A DNA stretch of 64,000 bases from JAEUIX01 sp046156035. Lineage in GTDB: Bacteria > Planctomycetota > Phycisphaerae > Phycisphaerales > UBA1924. Positions within the stretch are counted from its first letter, which is position 1, and every line of letters begins with the position of its first letter. Where the stretch lies: positions 1 through 64,000 of the forward strand of contig JBJXEW010000003.1 of assembly GCA_046156035.1 (NCBI GenBank), given 5' to 3'. The translations under genes and the position numbers were made by a program. The notes below the pieces were generated by a model, which saw only the letters and a program-made list of their open reading frames with translations, was not told the origin of the DNA and ran no database searches. Positions 58,605 through 64,000 of this stretch are shown here, one piece after another.

Positions 58605-59336
58605 ATGCTTGCACTCGCACCAGGCGGGCAGCCACGAGCGTCCGCACACCGCCGCACGTGCCCCGCAACCGCGGCGGCTTGGTTCTCACTGCTCCTGTTC
58701 CTCCCCGCCCTTCTTGCTGGCACCAGCGCTCTGGCCCCCTCGCCGCTCGCACCGGCGGACACCGTGCCGGGCTATGTCGCCCTGCTCCTGGTGAACGAAA
58801 CGCCCTTTCCCGGTGAGCGCGGGTGGGTGAGTGAAGATGACACCAAGGCCGCCATGCGGGGCATCCTGGGCGTGCTCGACTCGCGCCTCCAGCACATCCC
58901 GCCCGGCTACCGCCAGGAGCAGATCGCCTCCGAGCGCTGCGCCGATGTCATCGCCGTCATCACGGCGGGAGGCGAGAAGGGACAGTGCGACGGCTTCTAC
59001 AAGGACGCCGACGGCCGCTTCGTGGCCGTGCGTCGTGTGCACGAGCGCATCGACTACCTGGTGCAGTGTGCCGGCCGCGGCGCACCCGGCCGCTTCGCCC
59101 GCCTCCTCCAGCACGCGCAGGACCTCGCCACCGCCTATGCCAAGGGTGGCACTGCCGGCACCGACACGTTCGCCGGCCTCTCCCGCATCGACAACACGCC
59201 CGTCACCGGGCGTGCGTACTCGTGGATGTCCGACTGCGACGGCTACCACCCCGGCGGCAACTTCGTGAAGATTCCTGACACCGACAGCGGCTCGCTGGGC
59301 GGCAACCGCTTCTTCACGCTGAGGAAACTCAAATGA
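58605..59336 (+). CDS. Exported protein of unknown function, possibly SleB-like hydrolase
   Basis: 243 residues with GAGG 6 nt before the ATG. A hydrophobic stretch (about residues 28-50) suggests a signal anchor. The next region (GWVSEDDTKAAMRGILGVLDSRL, then DVIAVITAGGEKGQCDGFY) weakly resembles the SleB/hydrolase_2 cell-wall hydrolase pattern, with a candidate acidic residue in WVSEDD. This similarity is uncertain. The stop overlaps the next gene start by 4 nt (ATGA), so the two are coupled. Confidence 0.55.
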   Translation: MLALAPGGQPRASAHRRTCPATAAAWFSLLLFLPALLAGTSALAPSPLAPADTVPGYVALLLVNETPFPGERGWVSEDDTKAAMRGILGVLDSRLQHIPPGYRQEQIASERCADVIAVITAGGEKGQCDGFYKDADGRFVAVRRVHERIDYLVQCAGRGAPGRFARLLQHAQDLATAYAKGGTAGTDTFAGLSRIDNTPVTGRAYSWMSDCDGYHPGGNFVKIPDTDSGSLGGNRFFTLRKLK

Positions 59337-60310
59337 AGCACCCCCTCGCTCCCTCCGGGTCGCTCTCGCGCATTGGGTCTCTCGCGGCCGTGATGTGCGT
59401 GGCGTATGCCGCGCCTCTCGGGTCGGCACAGCCGGCCGCCGCGCCACCCTCCGCAGCACCTTCCGCCCCCGGGGCCAAAGCCCCGGCACCAACCACGACG
59501 CCCCCGCCTGCCGACGCCGCGGCACAGGAACTGACCAGCCACCCATGGCTGTACGAGGTGGTGCGCCACGTCTACCGCTGGTACATCGACGAACGCGACC
59601 TCGACGCGGTGGTGAATGCCGGCGAGGTCATCTTCTGGACGCGCGAGATCAAGCCCAAACTCGACGAGGGCGACCACAGCCGCTTCGGCGAGGTCGTGCT
59701 TCCGCAGTTCTCCCTGGCCGTCCGCGTCAAGCGGGCCGACTACACAGTTCCTGAACTGAACGCCACCGTGCGCAACGACACGTTCAAGATCGTGAGCGTG
59801 GCGCAGGCCGCCGCGAGCGAGCGGGTTCCTGAGGGCTTTCGCGAGATCCGCGCAGACTACACGGCCCTGCGGGATCACCTCTTCAAGACCCGCAACCAGG
59901 CCTCGTTTGCCGAGGGAGCGCTGTTGGACCGCCTGCGGGCCGCGCTGCGGGGCCAGATCACCAAAGACTACGTTGAGCGCAAGGAGCCCCTGCCGCAGGG
60001 GACCCAGACCGTCTTCCTCGCCTCCCTCTCACCGGTCGCCAACGAGGCGTGGGTCTTCTGGGAGACGGGCCGGATGCTCATCCGGTTCGCGTCAGACATC
60101 GACCTGGCCGACCCTGCGGTCTGGGAGCACGAAACGCTCGCCGTCAGCGTGTACCACGTCGACCGCAACGTCGTGGTTTCCCTTGACGAGGTGAGCGGCA
60201 GCAACGCTTTCATGACGCGCAACCAGGCGGGCCGGGCACTCTTCAACTGCATCATCCTCGGCAGGAAGATCGAACTGCAACCGGGCGTGCCCGCGGACGC
60301 GCCGAAGTAA
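59333..60310 (+). CDS. Exported protein of unknown function
   Basis: 325 residues. A signal peptide (about residues 1-32, SAQ-PAA) is followed by a Pro/Ala linker to residue 65. The folded part starts HPWLYEVVRHVYRWYIDE and has mixed alpha/beta character (VIFWTREIKPKLDEGD, FSLAVRVKRADYTVPEL, NEAWVFWETGRMLIRFAS). The family is not recognised. It is coupled by a 4-nt overlap to the upstream unknown gene, so both probably act together in the envelope. It is the last gene of the 42.5-60.3 kb block. Confidence 0.6.
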   Translation: MKHPLAPSGSLSRIGSLAAVMCVAYAAPLGSAQPAAAPPSAAPSAPGAKAPAPTTTPPPADAAAQELTSHPWLYEVVRHVYRWYIDERDLDAVVNAGEVIFWTREIKPKLDEGDHSRFGEVVLPQFSLAVRVKRADYTVPELNATVRNDTFKIVSVAQAAASERVPEGFREIRADYTALRDHLFKTRNQASFAEGALLDRLRAALRGQITKDYVERKEPLPQGTQTVFLASLSPVANEAWVFWETGRMLIRFASDIDLADPAVWEHETLAVSVYHVDRNVVVSLDEVSGSNAFMTRNQAGRALFNCIILGRKIELQPGVPADAPK

Positions 60311-60382
60311 CACAGTCAGCGGTGTCCAGCACCAAGCCGCGTGAAGGAAGGCAACCGGCTGCCCTCGCAAGGCACGGGTCAA

Positions 60383-60454
60383 AGCGGGCGAGGAGGATCG
60401 AACTCCCGACATTCAGCTTGGGAAGCTGACGTTCTACCGCTGAACTACGCCCGC
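60383..60454 (-). tRNA. tRNA-Gly (anticodon CCC)
   Basis: On the minus strand, GCGGGCG pairs with CGCCCGC as acceptor stem with T as discriminator. The D-arm GTTCAGCGGTAGAAC, anticodon stem TCAGC/GCTGA with loop TTCCCAA (anticodon CCC), and T-arm CGGGAGTTCGATCCTCC are all present. The CCA end is not encoded. It is 72 nt long. Confidence 0.93.
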
Positions 60455-60464
60455 GGCAGCCGAG

Positions 60465-60470
60465 AGTATA
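60465..60470 (-). promoter_or_regulatory. Candidate -10 box TATACT of tRNA-Gly
   Basis: Minus-strand TATACT, close to the sigma-70 consensus, lies 10 nt before the tRNA. The matching -35 is not clear. Confidence 0.55.
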
Positions 60471-60568
60471 CCCCACCGCCCTCCCGCGCAGGTCCCGCCA
60501 TGCGGGCCCTGTTGCCGCGGCACACCGCACACCGCACGCCGCCTGCCCGCAGGCTCCCGCCCCGCCGC

Positions 60569-61126
60569 TCACGGCGTCGTGCTCTCATTCGATCCAGTGG
60601 TCGCCGGGTCGCCACCCGCGGGTTCACCCGACCCGTTGCCACCACTCCGCACGCCGAACTCGTGCACGAGCCGTCCGCCCTCGTGGCCGGTGCGGGCCAG
60701 CAGCGACAGGCCTGCCGCGTGGGCCGCGAGGTACACCAGCACCGCGCCCACCTTCGCCACCGCGTGCAATCTCGCCCCCCACTTCCACCCCACGCCGAGC
60801 ATCAGGGCTAGCGCGCCCGCCAGCGCGGCGAACCACGCAGCCGTTGACTCCGCCAGTTCCTCGTGCGTGTGCAGCACCCTCTCCATCGCCGCCGAGCCCA
60901 TCACGACCTGCTCGGCCGCGTCGCCGGTGGTCAGTGCCACGCGCGCCGACATGGCGCCAACCACCACGATCGCCAACGCGGCCAAGTACAGCCCCTTGGC
61001 CCACGGGCGCACGAGCAGGGCGAGCACGATCAGCAGGGGCGCGACCATCAGCAGGGCGATGGGGAAATGCACCACCAGCGGGTGCAACTGGTCGTAGGGA
61101 GGAAGCGGCGGGAAGTACCGGCCCAT
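60569..61126 (-). CDS. DUF2231-like membrane protein
   Basis: 185 residues from the ATG at 61126, preceded by AAGGAG at 5 nt; an ATG at 61144 lies upstream of that ribosome-binding site. The start YDQLHPLVVHFPIALLMVAPLL is the DUF2231-type signature (His in a HPLVVHFPIAL motif at the first membrane helix). Four hydrophobic helices are present, and the C-terminus is Gly/Ser rich and polar. Relatives often lie near redox or cytochrome proteins and may bind heme. Function unknown. Confidence 0.8.
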   Translation of the reverse strand: MGRYFPPLPPYDQLHPLVVHFPIALLMVAPLLIVLALLVRPWAKGLYLAALAIVVVGAMSARVALTTGDAAEQVVMGSAAMERVLHTHEELAESTAAWFAALAGALALMLGVGWKWGARLHAVAKVGAVLVYLAAHAAGLSLLARTGHEGGRLVHEFGVRSGGNGSGEPAGGDPATTGSNESTTP

Positions 61127-61171
61127 GTGCGCTCCTTGTTGCACAGCCGCGCCCGCGTGCGTGGCCGGGCC

Positions 61172-62482
61172 CTACACGCGAACCTGCCACAACAGTTCGG
61201 GCTCACCCGCGAGCAGGCCGCGCAGAGAGAAATAGAGCATAGCGAGCGCCGACACGCACGCTCGCCGTCGCACATCCTCGCGGTCGCCCGTGAACAAGAA
61301 GCGGCGCACATCCGCGGGCCCCTGACCAAGCGACGCACGCCCGATGAAGACCGTCCCCACGGGCTTCCCGTCGGTGCCCCCGTCCGGCCCGGCGATGCCC
61401 GTGATCACCAGCACATGGTCTGCGCCGTGCGCTCGCAGGCCGGCGGAACACAGGGCCGCGCAGCACGGGGCGCTGACAGCGCCGTGCGCTTCCAGCGTGG
61501 CCGCGGGCACACCCATCGCCTCCTTCGCGGCGTTGGCGTACGCGATGGTGCCGCCCACGAAGGAGGCTGATGCACCAGCAACGGTGCTCAGCAGTTCGCC
61601 CAGCATCCCGCCCGTGCAACTCTCAACCACGCTGACGGTCTCCCCGCGCTCCTTCAGCAGGCGCAGCACCGTGCGCACGAGCTCCTCGATGCCCGCCCCG
61701 CCACCCGTGGCGAAGAGATTGTCTCCAAGCACACGCCGTGCTGTCGCCTCCGCCTCATCCACCGATGCTCCAGCCGCGGCACCGTCGCCGGGACCTTCGT
61801 AACGGATGCGCAGGGTCAGAATCCCGCCGCTCGCCGTGATGCCCACCAAGGGCACGCGATCTCGCTTGGTGAGGTCGCCCAATCGCGCCACACACTCGGC
61901 TTCGGGCACACCCACGATGTGGCAGAGGCGCGTGAGCACCGTGCGCCCCGGCGGCGGGCGCAGCAGCGGCCGCACACCCTCGGCAAACATGGGCCGCAAC
62001 TCGCCCGGAGGGCCGGGTAGGCACATCACATCCGCCTTGCCATCGACAACCACATGCAGGCCCGGCGCGGTGCCGAAGGCGTTCGGCAGACACATCGCGT
62101 GCGCCGGCCGCTGCGCCTGGCGGGCCTGCCGCTCGCTCATCTCCCGTCCGCGCTTGGCGAGCATTGCCGTGATGGCCGCGTGCGCTTCGGCATCGTCCAC
62201 CAGTTCATCGCCCGTGAGCGCGGCGAGGGCCTGCCGCGTAAGGTCGCCCTCCGTTGGCCCAAGGCCTCCGCTCATCACCACCAGCGGTGCCGCGGCGCAC
62301 GCCCGCCGCAGCGCGGCCACGAGCGCGGGCAGGTCGTCCGGAACGACCTCGTGCGCGATGGGCATGATGCCCGCACTCACGAGTTGCTGGGCCAGCCAGC
62401 GCGCGTTGGTGTCCTGTAACTGGCCGACGATGATCTCGTCGCCGGTGGAGAGGATGACGGCGCGATCGTGGAAAAAGGACAT
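61172..62482 (-). CDS. cinA: CinA family protein (competence/damage-inducible)
   Basis: 436 residues from the ATG at 62482. The N-terminal MoCF-like domain begins AVILSTGDEIIVGQLQDTNA and has VVMSGGLGPTEGDLTRQAL and VMCLPGPPGELRPM. The C-terminal CinA domain has VSVVESCTGGMLGELLS, FVGGTIAYANAAKEAMG and VITGIAGPDGGT. The C-terminal part is the nicotinamide mononucleotide deamidase and the N-terminal part resembles ADP-ribose pyrophosphatase proteins. TACGCT lies 8 nt before the ATG. The reading frame extends to 62605 but that region overlaps the divergent promoter area. Confidence 0.93.
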   Translation of the reverse strand: MSFFHDRAVILSTGDEIIVGQLQDTNARWLAQQLVSAGIMPIAHEVVPDDLPALVAALRRACAAAPLVVMSGGLGPTEGDLTRQALAALTGDELVDDAEAHAAITAMLAKRGREMSERQARQAQRPAHAMCLPNAFGTAPGLHVVVDGKADVMCLPGPPGELRPMFAEGVRPLLRPPPGRTVLTRLCHIVGVPEAECVARLGDLTKRDRVPLVGITASGGILTLRIRYEGPGDGAAAGASVDEAEATARRVLGDNLFATGGGAGIEELVRTVLRLLKERGETVSVVESCTGGMLGELLSTVAGASASFVGGTIAYANAAKEAMGVPAATLEAHGAVSAPCCAALCSAGLRAHGADHVLVITGIAGPDGGTDGKPVGTVFIGRASLGQGPADVRRFLFTGDREDVRRRACVSALAMLYFSLRGLLAGEPELLWQVRV

Positions 62483-62490
62483 GCGCCCGG

Positions 62491-62496
62491 AGCGTA
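62491..62496 (-). promoter_or_regulatory. Candidate -10 box TACGCT for cinA
   Basis: Minus-strand TACGCT is 8 nt before the cinA ATG, close to the leaderless spacing seen elsewhere. Confidence 0.45.
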
Positions 62497-62547
62497 CGGA
62501 GCCGATTCGCCCGGCAGCACCCGACGATGGGCCTCGCAGCAGCCCCC

Positions 62548-62553
62548 TACCTT
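62548..62553 (+). promoter_or_regulatory. Candidate -10 box TACCTT for the RluA-type gene
   Basis: TACCTT is 5 nt before the GTG at 62559. It supports that GTG rather than the in-frame ATG at 62481, which overlaps the cinA start. Confidence 0.4.
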
Positions 62554-62558
62554 CGTCC

Positions 62559-63326
62559 GTGTCCCTCTCCGTTGTGCCCAACCCGCGAGTCGCGTTCAAG
62601 GTCATCTACGAAGACGATGAGTTGATCGTGGTCGATAAGCCCGCACGCCTCGCTACGCAGCCGGGCAAGGGCCACGACACCGACACGCTCCTCAACGGCC
62701 TCTTCGAGCGGTTCGGGCACACACTCCAGAACCTCGGCGCAGCACGCGACTACGGCCTCCTACACCGGCTCGACCGCTCAACCTCCGGCCTGCTGGTGGT
62801 CGCGCTGCGGGGCAAGGCCTACGACGGTCTGCGCACCGCCTTCGAGACACGCGAGGTCGGCAAGTTTTACTGGGCGATCTGCGGCAAGGGGCCGCGCCCG
62901 CCGCGCAAGCTCACGGGCGTCATCAACAAGCCCATCCTCGAAACCGAGCCGCGTGCGGGCACACCGGAGAAGCGTGTGGCCCGGATTCACACCGGCGGCA
63001 AGCCGTCGGCCACGGCGTATCGCGTGCTCAGCGAATCGGCCAAGGGGGCCCTCATCGAGGCGCGGCCCGTCACGGGCCGCCTGCACCAGGTGCGTGTCCA
63101 CCTTGACGCGATTGGCTGCACGGTGCTGGGCGATGATCTCTATGGCCCGCGCAGTTACCGGTTGGCGGCAACACGGCTCGCGCTGCACGCCCACCGCCTC
63201 ACGTTCACGCACCCCACCACGGGCGCGGCGATGGACGTGCGCTCGCCCTTCCCTAAGGAACTGCGGGCTGTGCTGACCCGCCTGGGGTTGGAGAGGCCGG
63301 ATGAGGCGGAGGCGGACGCGGGGTAA
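62559..63326 (+). CDS. RluA family pseudouridine synthase
   Basis: 255 residues from the GTG at 62559 (an in-frame ATG at 62481 is possible). Motifs are VIYEDDELIVVDKPARL, the catalytic HRLDRSTSGLLV (Asp72), PVTGRLHQVRVH and GDDLYG. No N-terminal S4 domain is present. Family members isomerise specific uridines in 23S rRNA or tRNA; the target is not predictable here. It is divergent from cinA. In the catalytic region it is typical, with a short C-terminal extension rich in Asp/Glu/Ala. Confidence 0.88.
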   Translation: MSLSVVPNPRVAFKVIYEDDELIVVDKPARLATQPGKGHDTDTLLNGLFERFGHTLQNLGAARDYGLLHRLDRSTSGLLVVALRGKAYDGLRTAFETREVGKFYWAICGKGPRPPRKLTGVINKPILETEPRAGTPEKRVARIHTGGKPSATAYRVLSESAKGALIEARPVTGRLHQVRVHLDAIGCTVLGDDLYGPRSYRLAATRLALHAHRLTFTHPTTGAAMDVRSPFPKELRAVLTRLGLERPDEAEADAG

Positions 63327-63393
63327 GGCGGCCACTCATCCGTACAGTGCAAGCCAGCAAGCGCCATGCAATCTTGGGCGAAGAGAAGCAGCG

Positions 63394-63666
63394 ATGTTCA
63401 AGTTCGGCACCCCCATGCCGTTTCGCGGCGCATCGAGAGGCGAGTGGCGCTTCGCCAAACTGTACGACATCGTGGTCGCGCTGGGGTTTGTATCCATTGG
63501 TGCCTGGTCTTGGCACGCGCACGGGCTTCACCAGTACGGGTGGGTCTTTGTGTTTCCGATGATCGGCATCGGTGCATGGGTGCTTCTGTTTTATGGGCGT
63601 CTGGCTTTGCGTGCGTATCGCATGCGCAAGCGGTGCAGAGTTCGTTCGGGCACCAATCCTCCTTGA
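63394..63666 (+). CDS. Small hypothetical membrane protein
   Basis: 90 residues from the ATG at 63394, with AGAGAAG about 6 nt upstream. Two hydrophobic segments (about residues 23-40 and 46-64) are followed by a strongly basic tail (RAYRMRKRCRVRSG). The family is not recognised. A TACAGT box lies 45 nt upstream. Function unknown. Confidence 0.5.
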   Translation: MFKFGTPMPFRGASRGEWRFAKLYDIVVALGFVSIGAWSWHAHGLHQYGWVFVFPMIGIGAWVLLFYGRLALRAYRMRKRCRVRSGTNPP

Positions 63667-63695
63667 CACGGCATGGTCGGTGAAGCGGCTCCGCG

Positions 63696-64000
63696 CTATC
63701 CCACCATGGCCATTAACTCCGCGGCCACGTGGTCGGCCAGCAAAAACCCCGCGTCCGTTAGTTCCCAGCGGCGTTCGCCCACCTTACCTCCGTCACCCGC
63801 TTGACCCCCGGCCACGAGCAATCCATCCGCACGGAAGCGCTCCACGCGTGCCAGCAGCCTCGCCGCGGTTCTCTCGCCCGTCTCCGCGGCGTGGGCGAGC
63901 ATCGCCCGCTCCTCCACACCGTCCGCCACGCGCAGGCCCATCATCAGCCGCTCGCGCAGCGATCGGGCCGCGTCGGGCCCTTCCACATCCACCGCCATCG
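63696..64000 (-). CDS. C-terminal end of a HemW-like radical SAM protein (start beyond window)
   Basis: Only the last 100 or so residues are inside the window, reading leftward. The visible part has DAARSLRERLMMGLRVADGVE and a winged-helix-like end (RWELTDAGFLLADHVAAELM), which matches the C-terminal domain of HemW and coproporphyrinogen III dehydrogenase-like radical SAM proteins. The radical SAM core is outside the window, so CX3CX2C cannot be checked. HemW is a heme chaperone, which fits the heme-related genes elsewhere, but a HemN enzyme is not excluded. Confidence 0.68.
   Translation of the reverse strand, partial: MAVDVEGPDAARSLRERLMMGLRVADGVEERAMLAHAAETGERTAARLLARVERFRADGLLVAGGQAGDGGKVGERRWELTDAGFLLADHVAAELMAMVG

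Noticed and set aside
62483..62605. N-terminal extension of CinA
   Set aside because: The extra residues have no similarity to CinA and cover the divergent promoter region; MSFFHDRAVIL is the natural start.

Overview
The window is a 64 kb stretch of a high-GC bacterial chromosome with dense genes and very few gaps. Gene content suggests a planctomycete, perhaps of the Phycisphaerae type. The support is an exported sulfatase with its formylglycine-generating enzyme, a TPR-bearing Ser/Thr kinase, a PilZ protein, an OPT transporter, a large multiheme cytochrome with LVIVD repeats, and short intergenic heptamer and octamer repeats. This placement is inference; no rRNA or other phylogenetic marker was compared. 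There is no prophage, insertion sequence or CRISPR array, and the window looks like stable chromosome.

Layout. (a) 1-8.7 kb is a heme and redox region: an exported GlcG/HbpS-type heme-binding protein cut by the left edge, an outer-membrane beta-barrel protein, a 1437-residue ten-heme lipoprotein cytochrome ending in LVIVD repeats, a tiny membrane protein and a heme oxygenase with an unusual N-terminal extension. (b) 8.9-24.2 kb is housekeeping and mixed: HNH endonuclease, M42 aminopeptidase, a DUF4258/YgiT toxin-antitoxin-like pair, a TlyA-like methyltransferase, ObgE, PilZ, a TolB-like propeller protein, an unknown conserved protein, DnaK, a kinase-TPR receptor and an OPT transporter. (c) 24.36 kb is tRNA-Ser(CGA) with a clear terminator.

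(d) 24.7-42.3 kb is a molybdenum-cofactor plus purine-catabolism island in two convergent arms. The plus arm carries moaA, a TauE/SafE permease, moeA, moaC, mog, allantoinase, allantoicase, OHCU decarboxylase, HIU hydrolase and urate oxidase, with moaE and moaD on the opposite strand inside it. The minus arm carries three xanthine dehydrogenase subunits, XdhC, a MobA-like cytidylyltransferase, adenine deaminase and a CitE-like lyase/synthase. Together they make the cofactor, insert it into xanthine dehydrogenase and take adenine or hypoxanthine through urate and allantoin to ureidoglycolate. No dedicated ureidoglycolate lyase is present, and the CitE-like enzyme may handle the resulting glyoxylate.

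(e) 42.5-60.3 kb is an envelope island: SpoIIE-type phosphatase, formylglycine-generating enzyme, two small lipoproteins, sulfatase, exported HAD phosphatase, an RND efflux system (adaptor, pump, outer-membrane factor), patatin lipoprotein, DUF3300 and DUF2950 proteins and two unknown exported proteins. (f) 60.4-64 kb holds tRNA-Gly(CCC), a DUF2231-like membrane protein, CinA, an RluA-type pseudouridine synthase, a small membrane protein and the C-terminus of a HemW-like radical SAM protein.

A recurring regulatory signal was found by eye. A TANNNT hexamer, mostly TANNCT, lies 5-8 nt before the start codon of nine genes or probable gene starts, with the -10 box effectively abutting the start codon. 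This points to widespread leaderless transcription and decides several start choices.
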